A DNA stretch of 64,000 bases, taken from the NCBI RefSeq assembly GCF_036322805.1, contig NZ_AP027272.1, forward strand, positions 4,278,001-4,342,000. The letters run 5' to 3'. Origin of the DNA: Planctobacterium marinum. Lineage in GTDB: Bacteria > Pseudomonadota > Gammaproteobacteria > Enterobacterales > Alteromonadaceae. The notes beneath the pieces were generated by a model. It was not told where the DNA came from, searched no databases, and saw only the letters and a list, made by a program, of their open reading frames with translations. The stretch's first letter is position 1; the number at the start of each line of letters is the position of its first letter. The translations under genes were made by a program, and so were the position numbers. Of this stretch, positions 19,735-29,051 are shown one piece after another.

Positions 19735-20604
19735 CTAATCACCGAGCCGCTTAGCATTTTTCTTGGCCCAAGCGGCTAAAAATACTGAGCCAATATACAT
19801 GGTCACGCCATAAACACCAGCAGAAGTAGCAAATGCCGGACTGGATAAGAAAGTGATGGCGATGAGTATGGCCATCGATGCATTTTGCACCCCCACCTCA
19901 ATGCCCAAAGTAACTCGCTCCCTGAACGCCAATCCGCTTAGGTGGGCCAACAGGATCCCGGTGCCAATGGCGGCAAAATTTAAAATGATGGTGGCCCAAA
20001 ACACCTTATCAAAAGAGCTCATTAACATGTCGCGCTCCTGGATCACGATAGCGATGATCAGCACAATCATAAAAATCAATGATATTTTACGAAAAATCCC
20101 CTCAATGGATAATGCCGTTTGCTCCCAGCGGGAGCGAAACCATATGCCCGCCAAAACCGGTGCCAGAGTTAACACCATCAGGCCAATAGAAGTTTTTAAC
20201 AATGAAAACGATTGTGCTTCAGCACTGCTAAATTGCAGGATGGCAAATTGAATAATCCAAGGCGTGGTAAAGACACAAATCACGGTAGTTACGGCAGTCA
20301 ATGATACTGACAAAGCCAAATTGGCTCTGGCCAGATGACTAATCACATTAGAAGTAGTGCCACCCGGACAGGCAGCCAGGATCATTAATCCAATGGCCAA
20401 CTCTTCAGACAAATTAAATAAAATGGCAACGGCGAAGGCCAACGCTGGCAACAATAGAATTTGCCCAATCAAGCCCACCAATATTGGCTTGGGCGTGCGC
20501 CACAAGCGAGCGAAGTCCGCTTTGGTGAGACTCAGCCCCATCCCGAACATAATTACCGCCAGGATTAGCGGCAGTAATACCTGTGTTAAGACTGAGTCTT
20601 GCAT
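19735..20604 (-). CDS. Bile acid:sodium symporter (BASS) family transporter
   Basis: 289 residues, nearly all in hydrophobic helices (about nine). 'M-F-G-M-G-L-S-L' in the first helix pair, 'A-A-C-P-G-G-T-T-S-N-V-I-S-H-L-A' and 'E-V-G-V-Q-N-A-S-M-A' mark the BASS sodium sites. It imports organic anions with sodium. The class II aldolase gene lies 86 bp upstream on the same strand, so the transporter may bring in that enzyme's substrate; this is inference. Converges with the chemoreceptor gene, 6 bp apart. Confidence 0.85.
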   Translation of the reverse strand: MQDSVLTQVLLPLILAVIMFGMGLSLTKADFARLWRTPKPILVGLIGQILLLPALAFAVAILFNLSEELAIGLMILAACPGGTTSNVISHLARANLALSVSLTAVTTVICVFTTPWIIQFAILQFSSAEAQSFSLLKTSIGLMVLTLAPVLAGIWFRSRWEQTALSIEGIFRKISLIFMIVLIIAIVIQERDMLMSSFDKVFWATIILNFAAIGTGILLAHLSGLAFRERVTLGIEVGVQNASMAILIAITFLSSPAFATSAGVYGVTMYIGSVFLAAWAKKNAKRLGD

Positions 20605-20690
20605 TGTTCACCTGTTATTCTCTTTTTGAACTACCCTCACCCGTATGGTGTGGTATGTCAAATGCTTTACTGTTGCAAAGCTTTAGCGCA

Positions 20691-21494
20691 TTAATATTTA
20701 AAGCTATCGTCCTGAGCTTGAACGATCTGATATAGAGGTTGAAAGTTACCCCAGGTTACTAAATCGTTGGCATTCATGGCTCGCGTTTTTACGGCAATTT
20801 CATGGGGGATGGGTTTCAACGCGCCAGCGGCTTGTGCCAGAAGCTGGCTTTCGCAGCAACTGTCCATCAAAACAAAGTTTGCCGCGGCGGCATCCACGGT
20901 TTTACCAACGGTTAGTAGTCCATGGTTTTGTAAGATTACCGCCAGGTTGTCAGCAAGTGCCTCGGCGATGAGGTCGCCCTCATCCAAATCGGCTACAACA
21001 CCTGTAAAGTGATCAAACAAACCGTGATTTTCATAGAACATACAAGCATCTTGTGAAATAGGTGCCAGTTTTTGGCCCAGTGCCGAAAAAGCTCTGCCAT
21101 TACGAGTATGGGCATGAGCAACCGCGTTAACATCGGGCCGCGCCATGTGAATACGAGAATGAATGGCAAACGCAGCGTTGTTGATGGCGTGCTTTCCTTC
21201 GAGTATTTCCCCCTGATGGCTCACTCGCACCAGATCACTGGCTTTAATATGGCGAAAATGTACCGCTAATGGGTTAACCCAAAAGGTATCTTTTTCCACG
21301 GCATCACGCACGGTGATGTGCCCTGCCAGCCCTTCGTCAAACCCTTGCAGTGCAAATACTCGAAAGGCCGCTGCCAAACGCACTTTATCGTACTCCCGCT
21401 GCTGTATAGGATCATCAAATACTGGCGGCTGTGGCACAACGTATTGCTCCGCGCCAATAGTCATGTTTTCGATAGTAGTTTGATTTTGAGACAT
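20691..21494 (-). CDS. Class II aldolase/adducin family protein
   Basis: 267 residues. Matches the class II aldolase/adducin head fold: 'F-D-E-G-L-A-G-H-I-T-V-R', 'N-P-L-A-V-H-F', 'A-H-A-H-T-R-N-G-R-A-F-S-A-L' (zinc His-x-His) and 'I-L-Q-N-H-G-L-L-T-V-G' (third zinc His). Family members are fuculose-phosphate-type aldolases, but many 250-270-residue relatives have unknown substrates. Divergent from a LysR regulator with a palindrome between them. Confidence 0.85.
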   Translation of the reverse strand: MSQNQTTIENMTIGAEQYVVPQPPVFDDPIQQREYDKVRLAAAFRVFALQGFDEGLAGHITVRDAVEKDTFWVNPLAVHFRHIKASDLVRVSHQGEILEGKHAINNAAFAIHSRIHMARPDVNAVAHAHTRNGRAFSALGQKLAPISQDACMFYENHGLFDHFTGVVADLDEGDLIAEALADNLAVILQNHGLLTVGKTVDAAAANFVLMDSCCESQLLAQAAGALKPIPHEIAVKTRAMNANDLVTWGNFQPLYQIVQAQDDSFKY

Positions 21495-21556
21495 TACATA
21501 CTCCGCTCATTTTTTAAACTGATTGGATTTTATATTCCAGCAAGATAAACTCAAAT

Positions 21557-21570
21557 GATGAATATTCATC
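21557..21570. promoter_or_regulatory. LysR-type palindrome upstream of the aldolase gene
   Basis: GATGAATATTCATC is a perfect 14-bp palindrome in the 92-bp gap between the divergent LysR and aldolase genes, 16 bp before the LysR start. Likely operator for autoregulation and control of the aldolase/transporter unit. Confidence 0.5.
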
Positions 21571-21586
21571 CTCATCAATTAATCTT

Positions 21587-22498
21587 ATGCATAGTATTGA
21601 TTATAATCTGTTCCATGTTTTGCTAACCATTTATCAACAAGGTTCGGTGAGCAAGGCCGCGGATAAACTGCATCTGACGCAACCGGCAGTGAGCCATGCT
21701 TTGGCCCGGTTGCGGGAACACTTTAATGACAGGTTATTCGAGCGCCACGGACGCCAGATGATCGCCACCGAATACTGTCAGGGTATCATTGCCGATGTAG
21801 AGAGTAGCTTGCACACCCTGCAAAACACGCTCATGGCTAACACTCAGTGGCAACCTGGGAAGCGACCACGCACCTTTAACATTGCCGTGCGAGATATCCT
21901 GGAAGCACTTTACTTTCCGGCCCTGGTGGCCAGGCTGCAACAAATCGCCCCACAAATGCGCCTGCGCAATCACAACGTTGAGCCAAAATACCTTGCCTCT
22001 GCACTAAACAATGGGGAGATTGACCTGGCATTGGACTCACTGATCGCCATGCCAGGCAACATAAACAATCAAAAACTAGGTACAAACAAATTTGTTTTGT
22101 TATGCCGCGAAGGCCATGCGATTACGAGGCAATGCGATCTCGAGAACTATCAAAAATGGCCACATGTGGTAGCCGCGTTGAAAGATTCAGACATTAATCT
22201 CGTAGACAATGCCTTAACCGCAGCAAACTTAAAACGGGATGTGGTACTGCGCTGTGAAAACTTCTATGGTGCCGTGCAAGTGGTATGCAATACGGATTTG
22301 ATCATGACAGCACCGGAAACCGCAGCGCGTCAGTTTGCAACTCACCTGCCACTGACTATTTTACCGCTGCCATTACAGTTACCACAGATCAGCATTCATC
22401 TTTACTGGTGGCAAGCGGCGGAATTAGATCCCGCCGTGATGTGGTTAAAAAACGAAATTACAGTGCTGTCAGAAGACCTGATTAAGGACGCTTTATAA
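21587..22498 (+). CDS. LysR-family transcriptional regulator
   Basis: 303 residues, standard length. N-terminal helix-turn-helix '[25 protein letters not shown]' (residues about 19-42), followed by the effector-binding domain. The motif style ('[10 protein letters not shown]') is that of the NodD/SyrM-like branch. Divergent from the aldolase/BASS genes, which it probably controls. Its end overlaps the convergent trpS by 17 bp. Confidence 0.9.
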   Translation: MHSIDYNLFHVLLTIYQQGSVSKAADKLHLTQPAVSHALARLREHFNDRLFERHGRQMIATEYCQGIIADVESSLHTLQNTLMANTQWQPGKRPRTFNIAVRDILEALYFPALVARLQQIAPQMRLRNHNVEPKYLASALNNGEIDLALDSLIAMPGNINNQKLGTNKFVLLCREGHAITRQCDLENYQKWPHVVAALKDSDINLVDNALTAANLKRDVVLRCENFYGAVQVVCNTDLIMTAPETAARQFATHLPLTILPLPLQLPQISIHLYWWQAAELDPAVMWLKNEITVLSEDLIKDAL

Positions 22499-23489
22499 AG
22501 CCCACGGCATCGTACACTTTTGCCAGGGTTTCAGCGGCTCTGGCAGAAGCGCGCTCGGCTCCGCTTTTCATTATGGCGTCAAGGGCAGCTCGGTCTTCCC
22601 GCAAGGCTTTGAATTTTTCCTGAATTGGCTCCACCAACGCCACAACGGCATCAGCGACATCCGTTTTGAGGTGTCCATACATTTTGTCTTCGTATTCCGG
22701 TACCAAATCCGCCACAGCACGTCCGGTGGACAAAGATAACAAGGTCAACAGATTAGAAACGCCGGGCTTTTCAGCCACGTCAAAATAAATACGGGCTTGT
22801 TCGTCTGAATCGGTGACTGCGCGTTTTATTTTTTTCGCCAGCTTTTTAGGCTCTTCTAATAAACCAATATAGTTATTGGGATTATCATCCGACTTGGACA
22901 TTTTTTTGGTGGGTTCCTGAAGGCTCATAATGCGCGCACCAAATTCAGGAATATAAGGGTCTGGTAGTGTAAACAGATCGCCGTATAAATTGTTCATACG
23001 AGTGGCGATGTCTCGAGTGAGCTCCAGATGCTGTTTTTGATCTTCGCCTACCGGGACTTTATTCGCCTGATACAACAAAATGTCTGCGGCTTGTAGTGCC
23101 GGATAGCTATACAAGCCCACGTTGATATTATTGACGTTCTTCGCTGACTTATCTTTGAACTGGGTCATGCGATTCAACTCACCCATTTGAGCGTAGCAAT
23201 TCATGATCCAGGCCAGTTGGGCGTGCTCCGGCACATGCGACTGCATAAACAAAGTACTTTTAACAGGATCGATGCCACAGGCCACATACAGCGCTAAACC
23301 ATCAAGGCAGGCTTCATAAAGCTGCTTGGGGTCCTGACGCACGGTAATGGCGTGCAAGTCTACCAACATATAAAGGCAGTCGTGATCTTCCTGCATGCTC
23401 ACCCATTGTTTTAAGGCGCCCATATAATTGCCGATAGTCAATTGCCCGGAAGGTTGGCAGCCGCTTAATACAATGGGTTTACTACTCAT
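22482..23489 (-). CDS. trpS: Tryptophanyl-tRNA synthetase
   Basis: 335 residues, normal for bacterial TrpRS. Class I signatures: '[10 protein letters not shown]' (HIGH-type) near residue 14 and 'K-K-M-S-K-S' near 196. Charges tRNA-Trp. It follows rpe by 28 bp on the same strand; E. coli has gph between these two, which is missing here. Confidence 0.97.
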   Translation of the reverse strand: MSSKPIVLSGCQPSGQLTIGNYMGALKQWVSMQEDHDCLYMLVDLHAITVRQDPKQLYEACLDGLALYVACGIDPVKSTLFMQSHVPEHAQLAWIMNCYAQMGELNRMTQFKDKSAKNVNNINVGLYSYPALQAADILLYQANKVPVGEDQKQHLELTRDIATRMNNLYGDLFTLPDPYIPEFGARIMSLQEPTKKMSKSDDNPNNYIGLLEEPKKLAKKIKRAVTDSDEQARIYFDVAEKPGVSNLLTLLSLSTGRAVADLVPEYEDKMYGHLKTDVADAVVALVEPIQEKFKALREDRAALDAIMKSGAERASARAAETLAKVYDAVGFIKRP

Positions 23490-23517
23490 CAGAAACTCTC
23501 TTTATTAAATATAATTA

Positions 23518-24204
23518 CTATTTACTGTTTACCTGCGCCAATTCGCTGCGCATGGCGTCGATTACCTGCTGATAATCTGGTTGGTTAAAAATCGCTGAGC
23601 CAGCGACGAACATATCCGCACCAGCCTCTGCTATGGCGCGAATATTATCGACTTTCACGCCGCCGTCAATTTCTATTCGGGTCGCTAATCCTTGCTCCTG
23701 GATCAGATGTTTAAGATCGCGAAGCTTATCCAGGGTTTTCGGGATAAAGGCTTGTCCACCAAAACCGGGATTTACCGACATCAATAATACGAAATCCAGC
23801 TTATAAATAACATAGTCCAGAACGGAAAGTGGGGTTGCTGGATTCAATACCAAGCCAGCTTTGCATCCTTTGTCTTTAATCAATTGAATACTGCGATCAA
23901 CATGCTCACTCGCCTCGGGATGAAAACTGATATAACTGGCGCCCGCATCCGCAAACTGCTCAATAAGGGCATCCACTGGTTTCACCATCAAATGCACGTC
24001 GATATCTGCAGTAATACCATAATCTCGCAAGGCCTTACATACTGCCGGTCCAAATGTCAGGTTGGGCACATAGTGATTATCCATCACATCAAAGTGGATC
24101 ACATCCGCTCCCGCTGCTACTACCCGAGCAACATCGTCACCCAGGCGTGCCAAGTCAGCAGATAAGATAGAAGGGGCAATCAGGAATTCCTGCGAATCAA
24201 ACAT
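23518..24204 (-). CDS. rpe: Ribulose-phosphate 3-epimerase
   Basis: 228 residues, a TIM-barrel enzyme interconverting ribulose 5-phosphate and xylulose 5-phosphate. '[14 protein letters not shown]', '[12 protein letters not shown]' (metal His/Asp), 'V-N-P-G-F-G-G-Q' and 'I-D-G-G-V' are all present. Pairs with trpS as in the conserved dam-rpe-gph-trpS order, though dam is about 2 kb away with other genes between. Confidence 0.97.
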   Translation of the reverse strand: MFDSQEFLIAPSILSADLARLGDDVARVVAAGADVIHFDVMDNHYVPNLTFGPAVCKALRDYGITADIDVHLMVKPVDALIEQFADAGASYISFHPEASEHVDRSIQLIKDKGCKAGLVLNPATPLSVLDYVIYKLDFVLLMSVNPGFGGQAFIPKTLDKLRDLKHLIQEQGLATRIEIDGGVKVDNIRAIAEAGADMFVAGSAIFNQPDYQQVIDAMRSELAQVNSK

Positions 24205-24275
24205 CTTTCACTCTCAATCAAGCAATAATCCAGGCGCACAAAATACCAGTTACACCTCCATATGGCTAAGCCTTA

Positions 24276-24307
24276 TTTTGGTGCGATTGCGCTAATTTTG
24301 TGCACAA
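24276..24307. promoter_or_regulatory. Possible NtrC-type enhancer
   Basis: TTGGTGC, GATT, GCGCTAA then TTTTGTGCAC gives imperfect dyads like NtrC sites (TTGGTGCA/TGCACCAA), about 150 bp upstream of a sigma-54-like promoter. Only two arms match well; the call depends on the promoter. Confidence 0.3.
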
Positions 24308-24433
24308 CCCGAATTGTTCAGCTGGGTTTTGTAGCTACAACTAATCACAGTCAAATTTTTCAAAACCAAATATAACTATATTTTTCAGGCACTTAAGCGG
24401 CACTTAAAACTTCCTTAAAGGGATAAAATAAAC

Positions 24434-24449
24434 GGGCATCAGTTTTGCT
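24434..24449 (+). promoter_or_regulatory. Sigma-54 (RpoN)-type promoter for the TorF-family protein
   Basis: GGGCATCAGTTTTGCT fits the -24/-12 pattern: GG at 24435-24436 and GC at 24447-24448 with exactly 10 bases between, plus GGCA and TTGC cores. Transcription would start near 24460, 30 bp before the ATG. TorF/TIGR02001 proteins often sit next to glnK-amtB in other genomes, which supports nitrogen control. Confidence 0.45.
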
Positions 24450-24489
24450 CTAGTTAGGCCAGCACACTACAAAAAACGGAGAAACACAC

Positions 24490-25134
24490 ATGAAATTAAC
24501 TAAAACTAGCGCCGCAATCGCTTTTGCCGTTGCTGCCTGCACATTCTCGCAAGCCTCTTATGCCGAAGTTAGCGCCAATGTTGGTTTGGTATCGGAATAC
24601 CATTTCCGCGGTATTCAGCAAACTTCGTCTGCCTCAGCAAGTGCCGGTCTTGATTACGAAGAGGGTGGTTTTTACCTGGGTACTTGGGTAGCAGACGTTG
24701 AAGACGGTCTGGAAATCGATTTTTACGGTGGTTACGGTTTTGATATCAGTGAAGATGTGTCTGCCAGTATCGGCGTAACTACATACCAGTACACGGGTGA
24801 CTTCGATTCTGCTTACAACGAACTGAACCTTGGCTTAGGTTGGGGCATGCTGTCTATTGAGTACACCATTGGTGAATGGGATGACGACGCAGACCTTGGC
24901 ATTCCTGGCGGCGACTACACATTCTTAGGCCTGACTTTAGAGCACGAAGGTTTCTACGGTACGTTCGGTACCTTTGGTGATGAAGCAGACGGGGAATATT
25001 TTGAAGTAGGTTATGGCACCGAAATCGGTGGTTTTGATGCTGGCATCTCTATGGTGTTTGCTGACAGTGACTTGGGTGGCGGTGAAAGCGACGAAACCAT
25101 CCTGTTCAGTATCGGCAAATCTTTCTCACTGTAA
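24490..25134 (+). CDS. TorF-family putative outer membrane porin (TIGR02001 type)
   Basis: 214 residues with a classic signal peptide cleaved after Ala-Ser-Tyr-Ala (about residue 25). The mature part begins 'V-S-A-N-V-G-L-V-S-E-Y-H-F-R-G-I-Q-Q' and is a series of short alternating strands rich in Gly, Tyr and acidic residues ending in Phe-Ser-Leu, as expected of a small beta-barrel. Family members are proposed outer-membrane channels; substrate unknown. GGAG lies upstream of ATG 24490. Unlike many genomes, no glnK or amtB follows. Confidence 0.8.
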   Translation: MKLTKTSAAIAFAVAACTFSQASYAEVSANVGLVSEYHFRGIQQTSSASASAGLDYEEGGFYLGTWVADVEDGLEIDFYGGYGFDISEDVSASIGVTTYQYTGDFDSAYNELNLGLGWGMLSIEYTIGEWDDDADLGIPGGDYTFLGLTLEHEGFYGTFGTFGDEADGEYFEVGYGTEIGGFDAGISMVFADSDLGGGESDETILFSIGKSFSL

Positions 25135-25541
25135 ATAAAGATTCACTCAGAAGCACGGATGCTTCAATCCAAATATGTCTGCCGGGCTCTGTAGGGTGAG
25201 CCCGGCGGATATATCCCGGCGGTTATGCAGGATGCATGGCCGCCAGTCCCTTTGCTTACTGTACTTTACAACTACAGTACATAAATTATGTAAATGCCCC
25301 GCAGCAACCATCTCTTCCTATTCAGGTAAAATTCATTCCAATTTTTTTAGTATTGCTATATTGCCGATAAACACTGCTTTATCCAAAATTTATGAACTTT
25401 TGTTACTGAAGTTGTCCAAACATCAAGATGTTAACTCACAGCCAAATATCGCGCTTTGTATGCTAAACAAGCGGATTGCTGAGATAAACGACAGATTTTT
25501 AACGACCAACTTCCTCTAATCTTTGTCAGACAGGACGTATA
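25135..25541. other. Intergenic region with two strong hairpins
   Basis: 407 bp without a supported gene. GCCGGGCT ... AGCCCGGC (25181-25206) is a perfect 8-bp stem just after the TorF gene and probably ends or protects its mRNA, though no T-run follows. A second, two-tier hairpin (GGCGG-TT-ATGCA ... TGCAT-GG-CCGCC) spans 25218-25244. The remaining 300 bp are AT-rich. A reading frame at 25175-25519 runs through both hairpins and lacks coding character. Confidence 0.55.
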
Positions 25542-25880
25542 ATGAAACAAAGTGTTGCAACCAGGATTGAGAATATGCTCTCCACAAGAAATCAAAAAAT
25601 GTTAGTACTGAGTACAGCATTAGTGGCTATGCTCTCCTTCGCTGGTGAATTGGAAGATGACAGTTTGCAATTCTGCAATTGCTCCGCCGACAGCACCTTT
25701 GACAAATCATTGCCCTTGAGCCACCCGGTTAATCGCTGTGCCAAACAACAAGCGTCCGGTGTCAGTTGGGTTTCTTGGTTCTCAGGTAGCAGTGCCAGTA
25801 AGCAGTTCCACTATCTGGACTTGTTGGAGCTGTTGACAAGAGTCACCGATAGCGGTCAGGATAACAGCACAGCCAGCTAA
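25542..25880 (+). CDS. Hypothetical protein with an N-terminal hydrophobic segment
   Basis: 112 residues, family not recognised. A positively charged N-terminus precedes a hydrophobic stretch at about residues 21-33 ('L-V-L-S-T-A-L-V-A-M-L'), followed by a Cys-containing segment ('F-C-N-C-S' and later 'N-R-C-A-K') and a Ser-rich middle. This suggests one membrane pass or an uncleaved signal with cysteines outside. AGGACG lies upstream of ATG 25542. The DUF2970 gene starts 14 bp downstream and is probably co-transcribed. Confidence 0.55.
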   Translation: MKQSVATRIENMLSTRNQKMLVLSTALVAMLSFAGELEDDSLQFCNCSADSTFDKSLPLSHPVNRCAKQQASGVSWVSWFSGSSASKQFHYLDLLELLTRVTDSGQDNSTAS

Positions 25881-25894
25881 TCGGGACTATCCTG

Positions 25895-26122
25895 ATGTCT
25901 CAGCCAACTAAAACGCCCTCGGAATCACAACCCACTCAGCCAGCATCCTTGTGGCAAGTGATAAAAAGCGTATCAGCCAGCATGTTCGGCGTGCAGAGTT
26001 CTAAAAACCACCACAGTGATTTTCAGCAACCCTCGTTTGTGCCTTACTTGATTGTGGGTATTGGTTTTGTCTTACTGTTTATCACAGCTTTGGTAATAGT
26101 GGTGAATCTTGTATTACCTTAA
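25895..26122 (+). CDS. DUF2970 family membrane protein
   Basis: 75 residues. The pattern 'L-W-Q-V-I-K-S-V-S-A-S-M-F-G-V-Q-S' followed by one C-terminal TM helix (about 50-72) is that of DUF2970, small inner-membrane proteins of unknown function in proteobacteria. A Ser/Thr/Pro-rich N-terminus is cytoplasmic. Its last 9 bp overlap the convergent dam gene. Confidence 0.75.
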   Translation: MSQPTKTPSESQPTQPASLWQVIKSVSASMFGVQSSKNHHSDFQQPSFVPYLIVGIGFVLLFITALVIVVNLVLP

Positions 26123-26953
26123 AACTTTCCTGGCAGGCGAATAAACCGCCAATAGTTCAGCTACTTTTTTCCGCTCATCGCCTTTGCGGCTAATAAATCG
26201 CGCCACCGACAATTTTCGCAACTTAGCAGACTTGTATATATCCCGAGTAAATGGCGTGTCGTGATTGCTGATCAAAACAAAACGCTCATTGTTTTGACTT
26301 AACTCAGTAGCCAGTTGTGCCAATTCTTCTTGCAAAGCCAAGCTAAACCCCTGCTTGGCATAAGACGTAAAATAGGCCGTTTCAGACACTGGCGCATAGG
26401 GTGGGTCACAATATATCGCCGAATCTGCCGGCGCTTGCAGCATAACTTGCTGAAAGGGTAAACAACTGAATGTGGCTCTTGCGGATTTTTGTGCAAATAA
26501 CACTATTTCTTTGCGCGGGAAATAAGGGGCTTTATAACGCCCAAATGGCACATTAAATTTGCCGGAGAGATTGTAACGACAAAGCCCATTGTAGCCGTGA
26601 CGATTCAGGTACAAAAACAACACTGCCCGCTGAAACACATCGATGCTGTGATTAAACTGATCCCGCAGCTGATAGTAAACCTTTTCCTGATTGTATTCCG
26701 GCGTGAAATATCGCTCAGCTTCGGCAATATAGGATTGGCTATCCGTTTGCAGAATTTTATACAGATTGATCAGATCTTCGTTGATGTCATTAAGATGATA
26801 GCTTTCAAAGTCAGTATTGAGAAACACTGATCCCGCACCAACAAAGGGCTCCACCAACACACTTGCTTTGGGCAATTCTTTATTTATGCGCTCAATGAGG
26901 TTGTATTTGCCACCAGCCCACTTTAAAAAGGCACGGTGTTTAGATTGCGGCAT
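26114..26953 (-). CDS. dam: DNA adenine methyltransferase (GATC)
   Basis: 279 residues, the size of Dam. 'F-L-K-W-A-G-G-K-Y' (SAM-binding motif I) at residues 9-17, 'E-P-F-V-G-A-G-S-V-F' and 'Y-C-D-P-P-Y' (catalytic motif) near residue 182. Methylates adenine in GATC, used in mismatch repair, replication timing and gene control. Lies 67 bp downstream of damX in the conserved aroK-aroB-damX-dam block. Confidence 0.96.
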   Translation of the reverse strand: MPQSKHRAFLKWAGGKYNLIERINKELPKASVLVEPFVGAGSVFLNTDFESYHLNDINEDLINLYKILQTDSQSYIAEAERYFTPEYNQEKVYYQLRDQFNHSIDVFQRAVLFLYLNRHGYNGLCRYNLSGKFNVPFGRYKAPYFPRKEIVLFAQKSARATFSCLPFQQVMLQAPADSAIYCDPPYAPVSETAYFTSYAKQGFSLALQEELAQLATELSQNNERFVLISNHDTPFTRDIYKSAKLRKLSVARFISRKGDERKKVAELLAVYSPARKVLR

Positions 26954-27020
26954 GCTGTTATTATTATCTGACCTGAAAAACTGAACGCTGAGATTGTACC
27001 TGACTGATAAAAAATTACAG

Positions 27021-29009
27021 CTAATTCACACTGGCAATTTCATTGCGTACTTGCGTTAGGTTTTTGGCAAAAGGCTCCGTGCCGGGAAACTGTGCCGAAA
27101 AGTTCTGTGCCGCAGCTCTGGCAGCATCAAGACTGGTATAATTTTGGTTGTGCACCACCACAAACCAATCACCACCATAGCGACGAGTTTTGTATACCCA
27201 GACATCATTGAGCAATCGATTATCCACAAGGTACTCTTGTAACAGCGATTCACTGCTAATCCCCGATATCTGTAATACAAAACTGTTCTGCGGTAACTCT
27301 AATAATAGGGGTTCGTGATATTGGTAGCTGGTGGTTTGCTCTCCTGGCAGCGCACTATCTGTTGTTGCGGTGACAGTATCAGAGCCGCTATTGTTCCCTG
27401 ACGGCAAGTTTAACTGTGTTTCCAGGGCTTGAGTAACCGTATCCGGTGTAACCTCAGGCTGTGCCACAATGTCTTCCACGGGGTAATCGTTAACTTCACC
27501 ACGACGAGTATCTAAAGATAACGGCTGCTGTGCATTACGATTGTCGGATGTAACAGGCGTGTTTGTTGGTGTCCCGGTGCCAGAAGTACCAGGTGTAACG
27601 TTTTGCGGCTCCACTATATCAGTAACTAAGTCTTGTTCAGATTGTGAAGCTTGGTCAATCGAGTCTTGTGTGGTGTTTTGCTCGTTTGTGGCATTCAGAA
27701 CCACGGGGTCGCTGGCGACAGCTTGTGGTTGCTCTGCTGTGCCTACTTGAGTTGTCGTAACCCGTGACGTCATTACTTCCAGGGTGGCTAGCGCATCCAT
27801 TACGGAAGCCGATAGCGCCTCATCCTGAGCGACTGCACCATTTTGATTGAGGGTGCTATCTTGTGCCAGTGCACTGATATCAGTACTAATCCCATTGGTC
27901 ACCAATTCGGCAGGTGCCTCTATGGCGCTTTCAGTATCAGTCACATTATTAGTGCTTGTGGAGCTAATAGTTCCGGTATCTCTTAGTTGCTTTAACTGCT
28001 CGGCACTGATATCGGCAATAAACTCTGACGTGGGTGAGTCGGCACTTTGTTTGCTGAAAGTAGCAACATTGATATCACTTTCGAGCGTTGATTCTATCGC
28101 TGAATTCTGCGACTGGTTGCTATTTTCAATACGCTCCATTGCATCGCTGAAGTTCATGGCAACACGCTGATTATCCAGAGACTCCGTTCTCTCTGGCTCT
28201 GCTTCTAATTCTAATTCAGCGGGCTGTCTCGTAATTTCCGAAGCGGACTTACTCTGAAACAAAAATTGAGTAAACTCCTTCACCGCAGCCGACGTAACAT
28301 CAAAATATTGCCAAATCAATAAGGAAGAGAAGCTGGCCAGAAACACCAAAGCCAACGCAAGCTTTACCCACCAGATTTTTAGCGGAGATTGTCTCATCAC
28401 AGGACTGTTGGCACGGCTTTTCATGCGCTCCTGAAACAACGCCCTGCGGTTAGCGATGAGTTCGTCCAGATCGCCTTCAATCTCCGTTTCTTCATCATAT
28501 TCAAGGGTTTGAGTAGTCAGTAAAACCGGTTTGTCGTTATTGTTAGTGGGTAACCATGATTTCACGTCTTCCGCCCAATAGTGTTCACCAAACATCAAGA
28601 TATTAATTTGCTCACCATTGCGGGCGAAGCGATTTTGCAGCACCAGGTCCCAAAGCTCTCGCAGCACATCCTCAGGAATATTCTCAGCCGCAGTGATAGC
28701 AATCAGAATCGGCTCACTTTTATCCGCTCTAGCAGCAAAAGCCTGCACCAGAGAGTGCCCCCTGGTGAGACGAATTTGCAACTGCTCGCAAAGCTGCTGA
28801 AGGTAATAATGGCTATTTTTACCACGTCGGGCGTTAATGAAGGCCACATTTGCCCGTTGACTTTGCTGCCCTAGAAACGCCTCAACAAAACCTTGCTGTA
28901 CCGCCACATCCTCACCGGTGACAAACACCATTTGCGAGGAGTGTGCCACCAGATATTCCAGCCTCTGTGAAATATCAGTGTATTCGGTTAACAAGGTTGA
29001 GTGTTGCAT
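27021..29009 (-). CDS. damX: SPOR-domain cell-division protein DamX-like
   Basis: 662 residues, longer than E. coli DamX (428) because of an extended linker. Residues 1-190 form an ATPase-like domain with a degenerate P-loop region ('F-V-T-G-E-D-V-A') lacking GKT. TM helix about 208-231, then about 350 residues rich in Ser, Thr, Gln and Glu in the periplasm, and a SPOR domain about 590-655 ('N-S-F-V-L-Q-I-S-G', 'V-Y-K-T-R-R-Y-G-G-D-W-F-V-V') that binds denuded septal peptidoglycan. Acts at the division site. Follows aroB by 42 bp. Confidence 0.9.
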   Translation of the reverse strand: MQHSTLLTEYTDISQRLEYLVAHSSQMVFVTGEDVAVQQGFVEAFLGQQSQRANVAFINARRGKNSHYYLQQLCEQLQIRLTRGHSLVQAFAARADKSEPILIAITAAENIPEDVLRELWDLVLQNRFARNGEQINILMFGEHYWAEDVKSWLPTNNNDKPVLLTTQTLEYDEETEIEGDLDELIANRRALFQERMKSRANSPVMRQSPLKIWWVKLALALVFLASFSSLLIWQYFDVTSAAVKEFTQFLFQSKSASEITRQPAELELEAEPERTESLDNQRVAMNFSDAMERIENSNQSQNSAIESTLESDINVATFSKQSADSPTSEFIADISAEQLKQLRDTGTISSTSTNNVTDTESAIEAPAELVTNGISTDISALAQDSTLNQNGAVAQDEALSASVMDALATLEVMTSRVTTTQVGTAEQPQAVASDPVVLNATNEQNTTQDSIDQASQSEQDLVTDIVEPQNVTPGTSGTGTPTNTPVTSDNRNAQQPLSLDTRRGEVNDYPVEDIVAQPEVTPDTVTQALETQLNLPSGNNSGSDTVTATTDSALPGEQTTSYQYHEPLLLELPQNSFVLQISGISSESLLQEYLVDNRLLNDVWVYKTRRYGGDWFVVVHNQNYTSLDAARAAAQNFSAQFPGTEPFAKNLTQVRNEIASVN

Positions 29010-29051
29010 TTAGGGTTTATTTACCTTCAAAGTCCAATCAAATTCGTACAA

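Noticed and set aside
25175-25519. 114-codon ORF after the TorF gene
   Set aside because: It runs through two strong hairpins, has no Shine-Dalgarno and a composition unlike coding DNA.
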